Shown here one piece after another: positions 36,032 through 44,732 of a stretch of DNA of 64,000 nucleotides (within the stretch, counting starts at the first letter, position 1; each line of letters begins with the position of its first letter). The notes beneath the pieces are model-generated. The model was not told the DNA's origin. It saw only the letters and a list, made by a program, of their open reading frames with translations, and ran no database searches. Made by a program: the position numbers and the translations under genes. Source of the DNA: Iodobacter fluviatilis (GTDB lineage: Bacteria > Pseudomonadota > Gammaproteobacteria > Burkholderiales > Chitinibacteraceae); the NCBI RefSeq assembly GCF_900451195.1, contig NZ_UGHR01000001.1:682001-746000 (forward strand). Direction: 5' to 3'.

Positions 36032-36970
36032 TTATTTTTTTGCACTTCTATCCAGTAATACTGCCAGCAGGATAACGCTTCCCTTAATAACTTGCTGGTA
36101 AAATGATGACACAGATAGTAAGTTCAAGCCATTATTGAGAACCCCTATCAATACAGCACCGATCAGGGTGCCGACAATCCAGCCTCGGCCACCGGATAAG
36201 CTGGTGCCGCCTAAAACAACCGCAGCGATAGCATCCAGCTCGTAGCCCATGCCTGCATTCGGTTGGGCAGAATTTAAGCGCGAGGTGAGGATGACACCTG
36301 CTAGGGCTGATAAGCCACCAGAAAGGGTGTAAACCCAAAGCTTGACGCGGTTTACTTTTACGCCAGAGATTAGCGAGGCTTCTTCATTGCCGCCCACGGC
36401 ATACACATGGCGGCCAAATACAGTTTTTTTGAGCACAAACCACAGAGCAATAAAGGCAAGTGTTGTGGTCAGCACAGGCACAGGAATCAGATTGCCGATA
36501 TAGCCCGCACCCAGCATAGAGAAAAAGTCGCTGTTAAAGCCGGTAATCGGGCGGCCATCTGAGGCGACTAGCGCCAAGCCGCGAAATACCGTCATGGTGC
36601 CAAGCGTGGCAATAAAGGGCGCAACCTTGCCACGGCTGATAATGATGCCATTGACCGCGCCAAGCGCAGCTCCGGCCAATACGCCAAATAATGTGGCCAG
36701 TACCGGATCAATACCAGCTGCCATCATGCTGGCAATGGCGACTGAAGAAAGTGCCAGCACTGCACCGACGGATAAATCAATCCCTCCCAGCAGAATCACA
36801 AAAGTCATACCAAAGGCGATCAGCGCATTGATCGATACCTGGCGCAGCACATTCAGCAGATTATTGACGGTGAGAAAATCACGGCTCATCACTGACAAAA
36901 CGCCGGAGATCAGCAGCAGTGCGAGCAGGGGGCCTAGTTTTTGTAGTGTGGCTTTTTGGCTTTGGTTCAT
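36032..36970 (-). CDS. rbsC: Ribose ABC transporter permease
   Basis: 312 residues, multi-span inner-membrane protein of the BPD_transp_2 family. It has the usual GGIDLSVGAVLALSS and GKVAPFIATLGTMTVFRGLA segments and the C-terminal GGTSLSGGRGWIVGTLIGA, nearly the same as E. coli RbsC in layout and length. The ATG is 2 bp after the rbsA stop, so it is translationally coupled. Confidence 0.95.
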   Translation of the reverse strand: MNQSQKATLQKLGPLLALLLISGVLSVMSRDFLTVNNLLNVLRQVSINALIAFGMTFVILLGGIDLSVGAVLALSSVAIASMMAAGIDPVLATLFGVLAGAALGAVNGIIISRGKVAPFIATLGTMTVFRGLALVASDGRPITGFNSDFFSMLGAGYIGNLIPVPVLTTTLAFIALWFVLKKTVFGRHVYAVGGNEEASLISGVKVNRVKLWVYTLSGGLSALAGVILTSRLNSAQPNAGMGYELDAIAAVVLGGTSLSGGRGWIVGTLIGAVLIGVLNNGLNLLSVSSFYQQVIKGSVILLAVLLDRSAKK

Positions 36971-36972
36971 GA

Positions 36973-38448
36973 TTACTGGCCTCCGGTGGCGGCGTGCATA
37001 ATTGATTCTTGGGTGGCCGTTTTCGCGTCGAAAATACCGGCGCTTTGTCCTTGGTGCATCACCAGGATGCGATCGCTCATGGCGAGTACTTCTGGCAGCT
37101 CGGATGAGATCATTAAAATGGCGACGCCACTGGCGGCCAGCTCATTAATAATGTGGTAAATCTCGGCCTTGCCACCAACATCAACCCCTCGGGTGGGTTC
37201 GTCTAAAAACAGCACCTTGGGGGCAATCCCCAGCCATTTAGCAAACACCACCTTTTGCTGATTACCGCCTGATAGCGATTTAACTTCCAGATCAGCATCC
37301 CGGGTGCGGACAGACAGCTTGCGTATCATTTCGCTGACGTTTTTATTTTCGGCATTTTGATCAATCACGCCCATTTTGCTTGGGGTGTGAGTCAGGCTGA
37401 TGTTTTCTTTTACCGATAAACCCAGCACAAGGCCCTGTGATTTTCTGTCTTCCGTGACATAGCCTATGCCGTGGCTGATGGCCTCTATCGCTGAATTGCA
37501 ATGAATTGGCGTGCCATCAAGCCAGATTTGCCCTGCTGATTTGGGCGAGAGGCCAAACAGGCTATGGGCAATTTCGCTGCGCCCCGCACCCATCAGGCCC
37601 GCTACGCCCAGCACTTCGCCCTGGCGAATTTCAAAATGGATACCGCTGATGGTGTGATCGTCGGCGAGATTTTCTACCTTAAAGCGCACAGGGCCAAGGG
37701 CGGCATTGCGCTGGGGATAGCGATCGCCAATTTCACGCCCTACCATCATTTTGACGATTTCATCAAAGCGCGTTTCTTTGATCACGCGGGTGCCAACAAA
37801 CTGGCCATCCCGCAGTACCGAAATACGGTCGCAAACCTGAAAGATTTCTTCCATGCGGTGTGATACATACACAATGCCTACACCGCGCGCTTTTAAATCT
37901 TGCATCAGCTTAAATAAAACTTCGATTTCCCGATTGCTGAGCGCCGCTGTTGGCTCATCCATAATGAGGACTTGTGCGTTAAGTGACAGCGCCTTAGCAA
38001 TCTCCACCATTTGTTGCTGGCCGATGGATAAGCTGCCCGCTTCCCTGTCGGGATCGATATTGCTAATACCCAGTAGTGCAAGATATTCGCGGCACAGCGC
38101 GCGCATCTCACCTGATTTAAGCCAGCCACCACGGGTTTTTTCACGCCCTAAAAACAGATTATCCATCACCGATAATTCACGGATCAGGTTTAGCTCCTGG
38201 TGAATGATGGCAATACCTAGGGCTTCGGCTTCTTTGGGGCTGTGAATGGCGACTTCGCGGCCATCCACTTGAATACGTCCAGCATCGCTTGGGTAAATGC
38301 CGGTCAGTATTTTCATTAGCGTGGATTTACCCGCGCCGTTTTCACCCATCAGCGCATGAATCTCGCCGCGTTCCAGGGCAAAATCCACGCCTTCCAGCAC
38401 CTTAACCGGGCCAAAAGATTTATTGATGCCTTGCATTTGGATCAGCAT
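36973..38448 (-). CDS. rbsA: Ribose ABC transporter ATPase (two ABC domains)
   Basis: 491 residues with two fused nucleotide-binding domains. Domain 1: Walker A GENGAGKST (near 35-43), signature LSIGQQQMVEIAKAL, Walker B VLIMDEPTAAL. Domain 2: Walker A-like GLMGAGRSE (degenerate, as usual in this family), signature LSGGNQQKV, Walker B LFLDEPTRGVDVG. It energises ribose uptake with RbsB and RbsC. It starts 266 bp after rbsD, a gap taken up by a nested repeat. Confidence 0.96.
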   Translation of the reverse strand: MLIQMQGINKSFGPVKVLEGVDFALERGEIHALMGENGAGKSTLMKILTGIYPSDAGRIQVDGREVAIHSPKEAEALGIAIIHQELNLIRELSVMDNLFLGREKTRGGWLKSGEMRALCREYLALLGISNIDPDREAGSLSIGQQQMVEIAKALSLNAQVLIMDEPTAALSNREIEVLFKLMQDLKARGVGIVYVSHRMEEIFQVCDRISVLRDGQFVGTRVIKETRFDEIVKMMVGREIGDRYPQRNAALGPVRFKVENLADDHTISGIHFEIRQGEVLGVAGLMGAGRSEIAHSLFGLSPKSAGQIWLDGTPIHCNSAIEAISHGIGYVTEDRKSQGLVLGLSVKENISLTHTPSKMGVIDQNAENKNVSEMIRKLSVRTRDADLEVKSLSGGNQQKVVFAKWLGIAPKVLFLDEPTRGVDVGGKAEIYHIINELAASGVAILMISSELPEVLAMSDRILVMHQGQSAGIFDAKTATQESIMHAATGGQ

Positions 38449-38511
38449 ACGAAAGCCTTGGTTTTTAATGGGTGTTTAGAAAAATTAACCATAAAACTTA
38501 CAACCCAAATC

Positions 38512-38687
38512 TTGAACCACAGAGAACACAGGGTTGCACAGAGGAAAAACATGAGAGAAAACACTGTGCTCATACTAGGGTTTTGACACCTAGCCTCCCC
38601 TTTTACAAAGGGGGGGCTCAAGCAAAAACACTCTTTTTTAGCTTTTCTCCGTGAAACTCCGCGTTCTCTGTGCCCTTCTTGTTTCAA
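38512..38687. repeat. Dispersed repeat family A copy 3 with a family B element nested inside
   Basis: Outer ends TTGAACCACAGAGAACACAG (38512) and GTTCTCTGTGCCC...TTTCAA (to 38687) are inverted complements. Inside, at 38594-38618, sits CCTCCCCTTTTACAAAGGGG, the palindromic core of family B. It lies between rbsD and rbsA in the ribose operon. Confidence 0.78.
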
Positions 38688-38714
38688 TATTTGGGTTTAG
38701 GGCTGTACTCAGCC

Positions 38715-39113
38715 TTAAAAAATCACGCCAGCATGCAAGATGATATTGGCGTAGGGCGACGCTTCGCCGGTGCGGATTACAGCTTTGGCCTTGTGGCATA
38801 GCTGCTTGAAATCTTCGTGGCTGACAAAATCAATACTAATACCTGACGATTGCATGGCCTCGGCCTGCGCTGCAACTGTTGGATTCTTTGCCAAGCATTC
38901 TGTGGCAAATACAGCACGCTCTACCTGCATGTCGGCAAGAATTTCCTGCAGCGTGTCTACAAAGCTGGGCTGGCCCAGTTTGAGTGCCAGATCGATGCGC
39001 TCTACATGATCCGGAATCGGCAGGCCGCAATCGGCAATCACAATGCTGTCGGTGTGGCCCAATTGGGCGAGTACGCGAGCGATATCGCTGTTTAATATGC
39101 CGTGCTTTTTCAT
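38715..39113 (-). CDS. rbsD: D-ribose pyranase
   Basis: 132 residues, the normal length. Speeds conversion of beta-pyranose to beta-furanose ribose so that RbsK can act. The MKKHGILNSDIARVLAQLGHTD start and DCGLPIPDHVERIDLAL are near-invariant in RbsD, with the catalytic His in the HGILN/GHTD region; the C-terminal GEASPYANIILHAGV is also typical. The ATG overlaps the rbsK stop (ATGA), so it is translated right after rbsK. Confidence 0.95.
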   Translation of the reverse strand: MKKHGILNSDIARVLAQLGHTDSIVIADCGLPIPDHVERIDLALKLGQPSFVDTLQEILADMQVERAVFATECLAKNPTVAAQAEAMQSSGISIDFVSHEDFKQLCHKAKAVIRTGEASPYANIILHAGVIF

Positions 39114-39994
39114 GATTGCGTCTTTAAAAATTGTTCGAGTTCTGCAAGGGTGGGCATACCGCCCTGAGCGCCAGCGCGGGTGACTGATAATGCCCCTGCT
39201 GCGCTGGCTCTTTGGGTGGCTTCTGCGATGCCAAGGTGCCAGAAGGTAGCGAGTGCGCCATTAAAGGTATCACCTGCGCCGGTACTATCGACCAGATCTA
39301 CCTTAAAGCCCGCCTGATGCTGAAGCTGCCCGCCCTGATTAAACCAAGCACCATCACTGCCCTTGGTCATCACCGCTCTGTGCTTAGCCAGGACGGTTTT
39401 CCAATCTGCTTCTGATTCACCAAGTGCTTCCAGTAGCTCAAACTCATTTGGGGTGAGCAGGGTGCAAAGCGCCAGTAGCTCGGCAGGTAATGCCTGTGCA
39501 GGAGCGGGGTTCAGAAAGAAAGGCTTACTGTGTTTTTGAGCGAGCTTCGCCGCGGCCAGCACCGTATCTAAAGGGATTTCCAGCTGGGAAAGAATGATAT
39601 CGGCATCGATAAAGGCGGCCTCTGCGGCGCTGATATCGCTTGGGCTAAGCTGCATATTTGCGCCTGGCACCACCACAATGGCGTTGTCACCCTGGCAGAG
39701 CGTAATCAGCGCCACACCGGTAGCCGTATCCGGGCTGGTTTTAAGCCAGCGGGTATCAATACCTTCAGCCGCAAGGCCTGCGGTCAGCGTTTGGCCGAAT
39801 TCGTCATTGCCGACACAGCCGACCATCGCAACCGAAGCGCCAAGGCGCTGCGCGGCCACGGCCTGATTGGCCCCTTTGCCACCAGGATGCGTTGCAAATT
39901 GCTCACCAAACAGCGTTTCTCCCATGCGGGGAAACTGCTGGGTATGGACCACTAAATCCATATTTATGCTGCCAACGACGACTACTTTTGTCAT
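39110..39994 (-). CDS. rbsK: Ribokinase
   Basis: 294 residues, PfkB family. The N-terminal VVGSINMDLVVHTQQFPRMGET and GGKGANQAVAAQRLG bind ribose; the anion hole and catalytic base are in DSTGAGDTFNGALA (PfkB signature 2). It phosphorylates ribose to ribose-5-phosphate. Here rbsK is the first gene of the unit rather than the fifth as in E. coli. No RbsR-type regulator is adjacent. Confidence 0.95.
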   Translation of the reverse strand: MTKVVVVGSINMDLVVHTQQFPRMGETLFGEQFATHPGGKGANQAVAAQRLGASVAMVGCVGNDEFGQTLTAGLAAEGIDTRWLKTSPDTATGVALITLCQGDNAIVVVPGANMQLSPSDISAAEAAFIDADIILSQLEIPLDTVLAAAKLAQKHSKPFFLNPAPAQALPAELLALCTLLTPNEFELLEALGESEADWKTVLAKHRAVMTKGSDGAWFNQGGQLQHQAGFKVDLVDSTGAGDTFNGALATFWHLGIAEATQRASAAGALSVTRAGAQGGMPTLAELEQFLKTQS

Positions 39995-40362
39995 GTTGCA
40001 CCTTTACATTTTCTGATTGCGGCTTGATTTATGAGCAATGCTAAACCGTACGCAGCAAAAAATATAGATCTAAATCAAGAAAATGTAGTGCTTTTCAAAA
40101 AACTACGGGATTTTCCCGATGGGGGGATGGCCAAGGCAGCCTGCCGTTGGAATACAAGGCGCCAAGAGGAGGGGATGTGGACCAATAAGCGGGATAAAAA
40201 AAGCAAGACGCCTTGCACTCGTGGAAAAGATGCAAAGCCCTCGCCGCTGAACAGGACCATTCTGCTTATCCTTGCTAAGGTGATTATAGAGTTCTCAAAG
40301 TTTCACTCAGTGCAGATTAATTCTTTGTGGTTCTGGGTTGAGTATTTACAGCTAGGCATTCT
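39995..40362. other. Intergenic region between rbsK and the diguanylate cyclase
   Basis: 368 bp that must hold the ribose operon promoter on the minus strand. An open frame of 126 codons crosses it on the plus strand, but it has no ribosome site, unusual composition and overlaps the end of the cyclase, so it is not called. No clear LacI-type palindrome was found. Confidence 0.4.
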
Positions 40363-41670
40363 TTACTCTGCGACTTCCACCCGATTACGGCCGCCGGCTT
40401 TTGCGCGGTAGAGTGCCAGATCCGCTCTGTGCAGTGTGGCTTCAAAGCGTTCCCCTTTTTGCCGCTCTGCAACGCCAAAGCTGCAGCTCAGAGGAATATC
40501 TGCGGGCCAGCTTTGGCTGAACAGCCACAAACGCAGCTTTTCAGCGAGGCGCTCAGCCTGCGCTAGATTGCTGTGCTGGCATAGCAAAACAAATTCTTCT
40601 CCCCCCAGACGAATCAGTTGTTCACTTGGGCGAATTTGCTGCTGAATATGTTGAACCAGCAGGCAAAGCACCTGATCACCTGTGCCGTGGCCGTAGTGAT
40701 CGTTGATTTTTTTAAAGTGATCAATATCAATAAAAATAATGCTGCCTGGCGTATCGGGTGTTTCTTTTGCGAGCAATATACTCAGCCCCTCCCGATTAAA
40801 CGCGAGGGTCAGCGGATCACGCATGCTGCGCTCTGCAAGTAATTGATTGGTTTCCTGTAAATGCTGTTGGGCGTTTTCCAAATCTTTTTGCCTGGCATGG
40901 CTGCGTTGTAAAGCCAGCATCGATCGGCGTAATTCGCTGAGTAGCCAGAAAGCGGCAGTGCCTCCCCACAATAAAAGAAGTAATAGTTGCAAAGTATTAT
41001 TGTTGATCCATTTGCCACGAAACTCGATATAAGCCAAATCAATCTGGTGATTGGATAGCTCTGGGTAAAGCCCCGTTGCCAGACGGATTTCTCTTATATT
41101 GTTAAATTCATTGTCTGTCCATTTGGGAGGTATTTTTTTATCCGCAATCCACCAAGAGGCCACATTAAATTGCTGCCATTTCAGAGTGTACGTGCTCCAG
41201 CCCATCACCCCAGGCAGGTAAACCTCGGTAAATTTCTGGCTGCGATAATCGCTTTCAACGCTATATTCGGGGTTGAAATTAACCATCACTAAATTAACTT
41301 GTTCCCGCGGGTTTTGATAGCGGTAACGAATGGTAATGTCTGTGTATTTGGATAAATCAATTCCTTGCTTGCCCTTGCTCAAATCGAAATCAATTGAGCA
41401 ATACGGGGAGCGATGCCCTTTCTGAAGTTGGCAGTCTAAACGCCAGTACTTGGGGTTGATGCTGATTAAACCAATACTTTTTCCGCCTTCATTATCTCTG
41501 TCGTCGCTGGCACTGATTTGATTAAAATTGCCGGGATCAAAGCGCAAAAATAAATTCATGCCATAGTGTTGCCACAGCAATAAAGAGACGGTCAGCAGGA
41601 TGAGCAGGCCAAGTACAAAATGGATAGGTTGAAGAATGCGCCACTGACTGATGATTTTCTGTGCGGGCAT
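40363..41670 (-). CDS. Membrane-bound diguanylate cyclase with periplasmic jelly-roll-like sensor domain
   Basis: 435 residues from ATG 41670 (AGG upstream; the frame starts seven codons earlier at TTG). TM1 at about 15-35, a periplasmic domain of about 190 residues (Trp/Tyr-rich beta pattern, resembling galactose-binding-like folds), TM2 at about 230-250, a short coiled coil, then GGDEF at about 275-435. The active-site loop RLGGEEF is intact, so c-di-GMP synthesis is expected. The inhibitory RxxD motif is absent before it (RPSE instead), so product inhibition at that site is unlikely. The periplasmic part may bind a sugar; this is an inference from fold appearance and from the ribose operon beside it. 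Confidence 0.88.
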   Translation of the reverse strand: MPAQKIISQWRILQPIHFVLGLLILLTVSLLLWQHYGMNLFLRFDPGNFNQISASDDRDNEGGKSIGLISINPKYWRLDCQLQKGHRSPYCSIDFDLSKGKQGIDLSKYTDITIRYRYQNPREQVNLVMVNFNPEYSVESDYRSQKFTEVYLPGVMGWSTYTLKWQQFNVASWWIADKKIPPKWTDNEFNNIREIRLATGLYPELSNHQIDLAYIEFRGKWINNNTLQLLLLLLWGGTAAFWLLSELRRSMLALQRSHARQKDLENAQQHLQETNQLLAERSMRDPLTLAFNREGLSILLAKETPDTPGSIIFIDIDHFKKINDHYGHGTGDQVLCLLVQHIQQQIRPSEQLIRLGGEEFVLLCQHSNLAQAERLAEKLRLWLFSQSWPADIPLSCSFGVAERQKGERFEATLHRADLALYRAKAGGRNRVEVAE

Positions 41671-42062
41671 GAGCAAACCTATTGGTAACAATCAGTCTGG
41701 CAGTATCGGATTGAAATATATAAATGGCTAGTCCAAATTGGTCACTTGTTTTGCATACATTAATATGCAAAACGTCTTTAATTCTATTCTTACCCTTGGC
41801 AGCGCTTAAATAATGGTGATTTCAGTGCAGATTACTTTTTTTGCAATGAGCTAGCTCACCATCATTGATGGGCGGGAGGGGGCAAGGGCGAAGCCGCTTT
41901 GGGCATTTACCTGCGATGAATCCTGCGCCACTTCAGGATATATTCTTTAGGGGCGGTATACGCAGCATAGATGCATGCTGAGCGTTGGCGCCCTTGCTCT
42001 GCTCCTGCAAAAAACATTACGCCTGATTAAGCGCAGACGTTGGACTTTAAAGCCTCTATCCT
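41671..42062. other. Intergenic region after the copper receptor gene
   Basis: 392 bp between the oprC-like stop and the cyclase start. It contains GC-rich, partly self-complementary stretches (41880-42000) but no repeat family seen elsewhere in the window and no gene. Confidence 0.35.
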
Positions 42063-44033
42063 TTACAAATTAATTTGCCCTTTCAGCCAAAGTGTTCGGC
42101 CAGGCTCGTTGATTTTGCTGGTTTGCAAGTAGCCCCCCACCATCGCACCTGCGCGGCTGATGTGCTCCGCATAGCTGCGATCAAATAGATTATCGACACC
42201 GATGCTCAGCTGGCTGTTTTTGCTGGGCTTGTAAGCGGCATTGAGCGAGAAAATCGTAAAGCCTGCTGTGCTGCCGGTATCAGTGCCAACGATATTGCCC
42301 TTGCCAAGATCGATTCTATTTTGTGCGGCAACGGCACGGATCAGCCCGCCGATATTCCAATTGGCCTCATTCCAGCTGATATTTAAGCGGCTTTCCAGCG
42401 GGGGGATTTGGGCCAGGTTGCTGTGATCGCTTTGGTTATTGCCGCGCACAAAGGAGAACGCTAACTCGCTTTTTAGCTTGGGGTTGATCTGATAAGCCAG
42501 CCCCATTTCACCGCCCCATGTGCTGGCGTCTACATTGCGGCTGATGTTTTTTGTGCCCATGCTGCCATTGGGCACGCCGGACTGAATCAAAATATAGTCA
42601 TCAATCTGGTTATAAAACACAGAGGCGCTCAGTGACAGGGGGCCGTTTTGATGGATTGCACCCAGATCAAGCTGGCTGGTTTTTTCTGTGGCGGTATTAA
42701 ACGCAGAATTGCTTTCTGCACTTTGCTTACTGATCAGCTCCCAGTAATCCGGCGCGCGTTCGCTACGGCCTAAGCCCGCGTAGATCATCGTGTCTGTGCT
42801 GATATCTTGCTCAAGGCGCACAAAGCCGCTGCCCAGCACCTCATTGCGTTCTTGCCTCGCGCTTGCGCCGCTCTGGCGTCTGTCGCTTGCCTGCCAGAAA
42901 TCGGCACGCGCACCGCTGATCAGGCGTGCTTGCTCGCTGATAAAGTAACTGAGCTCAGCAAAGACACCGCTGTTTTTAAAGCGGGCATCGTTGATGCGTG
43001 GTTTATCTTGATAATCTTTACCGGTGCGTAAGCTGTGTTCATCCTGCTGGAAATCTAGGCCGGTTTTTAATTGGCTGTTATCGCTGGTATTGAGCGTGGC
43101 CACCATGCGTCCGCCCCAAGTCAGGCGATCTGGGTTGCTGGCCATTTCCTTGCCCGGCGTGTAGGGGCGCAGGCTGTAGTTATCCATCACATGATCGATA
43201 TAAGCGTGTGAAAGCTGTGCTTCTAGTTGCTTTAGCCACGGGGAGATATTTTTTTTGCTGAATTTAAAGCTCAGGCTATTGCGCGCAAACTGGCTGCCAT
43301 CCATGCCGCGATCGGCGTAAGCGGCTTCGCCATCGCTTTGGGTAGCAGAAAATTGCAAGCGGGTGTCTTCATCAGGTGTCCAGCCTAAGGTCAAGTTGGC
43401 GCTGTGCCTTTGGTAATTGGAATGCACTGCGTTGCCATCGCCATCCTTGTAATCATCTTGCTGAGAGTGGGTGGCAATCACGCTGACATCGGCTTTGCCA
43501 TTGCCAGTGGAAACCTCGCTCATGGCATCAAAGCGGCCAAAGCTACCGATGGTAAGCGCCGCATTGGCCTTGATGCCGCCTTGCGAAAATGCAGTGGCTT
43601 TGCGCTCAAACAGTACCGTGCCTGCAGAATTCCCCGGCCCATAGAGTACGGTCTGTGGCCCTTTGAGCAGGCTCACTTTGTCGTAAGAATCAGCAAAAAT
43701 ATAGGCCGTGGGTGGGTCCATACGGCCACCGCAGCCGCCCAGAATCTGCTCGCCATCCAGCAAAATATTGAGCCTAGAGCCTGCCATCCCTCGAAAAACA
43801 GGATCGCCATCAATCCCGCCTTTGCGAATCACATTCATGCCTGGAATGGTTTTCAAAAAACTGGCGCCATCCGTAGCAGGCAAAGGCTGCTGCGGGTTTC
43901 TTGCATCAAGCTCTACTTTCAGCGCTTCTTGCATGGCAGGTGCGGTGACAATAACAGGGGAGAGCCGGATGGTCTCTGCGCTGACAACAGGGGCTGCAAG
44001 GCTAAGCGCGAGGGCAATGGAGGTGGTGTGCAT
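42063..44033 (-). CDS. TonB-dependent copper receptor (OprC type)
   Basis: 656 residues. A Sec signal (to SAE, about residue 19) is followed by a TonB box-like ETIRLSPVIVTAP, a plug domain with GGIDGDPVFRGMAGSRLNILLDGEQI and GGCGGRMDPPTAYIF, then a 22-strand-type barrel ending in an aromatic C-terminus (LWLKGQINL). The plug sequences, including the CGGRMDPPT stretch, are characteristic of the NosA/OprC copper-receptor family rather than siderophore receptors. It brings copper across the outer membrane. A perfect FNR-type box lies about 180 bp upstream, fitting the low-oxygen control known for NosA/OprC. Confidence 0.9.
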   Translation of the reverse strand: MHTTSIALALSLAAPVVSAETIRLSPVIVTAPAMQEALKVELDARNPQQPLPATDGASFLKTIPGMNVIRKGGIDGDPVFRGMAGSRLNILLDGEQILGGCGGRMDPPTAYIFADSYDKVSLLKGPQTVLYGPGNSAGTVLFERKATAFSQGGIKANAALTIGSFGRFDAMSEVSTGNGKADVSVIATHSQQDDYKDGDGNAVHSNYQRHSANLTLGWTPDEDTRLQFSATQSDGEAAYADRGMDGSQFARNSLSFKFSKKNISPWLKQLEAQLSHAYIDHVMDNYSLRPYTPGKEMASNPDRLTWGGRMVATLNTSDNSQLKTGLDFQQDEHSLRTGKDYQDKPRINDARFKNSGVFAELSYFISEQARLISGARADFWQASDRRQSGASARQERNEVLGSGFVRLEQDISTDTMIYAGLGRSERAPDYWELISKQSAESNSAFNTATEKTSQLDLGAIHQNGPLSLSASVFYNQIDDYILIQSGVPNGSMGTKNISRNVDASTWGGEMGLAYQINPKLKSELAFSFVRGNNQSDHSNLAQIPPLESRLNISWNEANWNIGGLIRAVAAQNRIDLGKGNIVGTDTGSTAGFTIFSLNAAYKPSKNSQLSIGVDNLFDRSYAEHISRAGAMVGGYLQTSKINEPGRTLWLKGQINL

Positions 44034-44210
44034 TGATTGTATTTGCCGTTGGTATTTTAAGATTACTAATTGCGGAGAATTAAGCCGTTTTGTTTGTTAT
44101 GCAGAATGCATTGACGGGTATGGATAAATGAATATTTTATATTCAATGACAGAGTATTAACAGATCAATGGTATTTAATCATTCGGCATTTGTTTTTATG
44201 CTGAATGATT

Positions 44211-44224
44211 TTGATGAATATCAA
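44211..44224 (-). promoter_or_regulatory. FNR/ANR-type box upstream of the copper receptor gene
   Basis: TTGATGAATATCAA is a perfect match to TTGAT-N4-ATCAA. It stands between a terminator and the receptor start, so it can only act on the receptor gene. An AT-rich -10-like stretch lies about 40 bp downstream. CRP/FNR-family NO regulators (DNR/NnrR) use the same site. Confidence 0.75.
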
Positions 44225-44248
44225 TAAAATATCATTGCATTATTAAAA

Positions 44249-44274
44249 AAAACGGCACTGATCAGTGCCGTTTT
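44249..44274 (-). terminator. Terminator of the norB-DUF2249 unit
   Basis: AAAACGGCACTGA / TCAGTGCCGTTTT form a perfect palindrome followed on the minus strand by a T-run, 31 bp after the DUF2249 stop. Confidence 0.9.
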
Positions 44275-44304
44275 AATAGTTTTAATAATAAAAGAGAGCG
44301 CTGT

Positions 44305-44583
44305 TTATTCCACTATCGCTTGGGAAGACCGCAGCAAGAAATCAATTACAGTGGCTTCATGATCACGCTGAATATATGTGGCTATAATTTTGCCCTGATA
44401 GCGTTGCTCAATTTGCGCTAATAGGGGCAGCGGATCATGGTCATTCACAAAGCGCATTGTTTCGCCTTCATTTAATGCATCCATGGCGCCAAAAATTGCG
44501 GCATGGCGAAAACGTTTGGCAATGCCACGTGCATCAAATCCATAAATGCCATTTAATTGATTAGGGAGGCTACAGTCGTGCAT
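44305..44583 (-). CDS. DUF2249 protein
   Basis: 92 residues, cytosolic. The core MRFVNDHDPLPLLAQIEQRY is the hallmark of the DUF2249 family, small proteins of the SirA/TusA-like fold often encoded beside hemerythrins and NO or nitrite reductases. The N-terminus DARGIAKRFRHAAIFGAMDAL fits the same domain. It lies 149 bp downstream of norB on the same strand, with a repeat in between, and is closed by a terminator. A role in NO metabolism or redox chemistry is inferred from context; no activity is established here. Confidence 0.85.
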   Translation of the reverse strand: MHDCSLPNQLNGIYGFDARGIAKRFRHAAIFGAMDALNEGETMRFVNDHDPLPLLAQIEQRYQGKIIATYIQRDHEATVIDFLLRSSQAIVE

Positions 44584-44603
44584 GGTGATTCCTTTATATT
44601 GGC

Positions 44604-44710
44604 GTAGGTTGGGTTAGCGGGTTTGTTCGCCTATTTGAGGCGGACAAACCTGCGTAACCCAACATTTAGGAGGACAGGGTTACGCGATAAAACTTGCTAA
44701 CCCAAGCTAC
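44604..44710. repeat. Dispersed repeat family C, copy 2 (double unit)
   Basis: Two facing parts: GTAGGTTGGGTTAGCGGG...CGTAACCCAAC (44604-44663) and AGGGTTACGCG...GCTAACCCAAGCTAC (to 44710). All carry the GGGTTAGCG / CGTAACCC pair. It fills the norB-DUF2249 gap and could fold the mRNA strongly. Confidence 0.75.
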
Positions 44711-44732
44711 AAATTTATTTACAACACGTCTC

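Noticed and set aside
40031..40411. 126-codon open frame between rbsK and the cyclase gene
   Set aside because: No ribosome site, odd composition, overlaps the end of a certain gene on the other strand, and matches no family I know.
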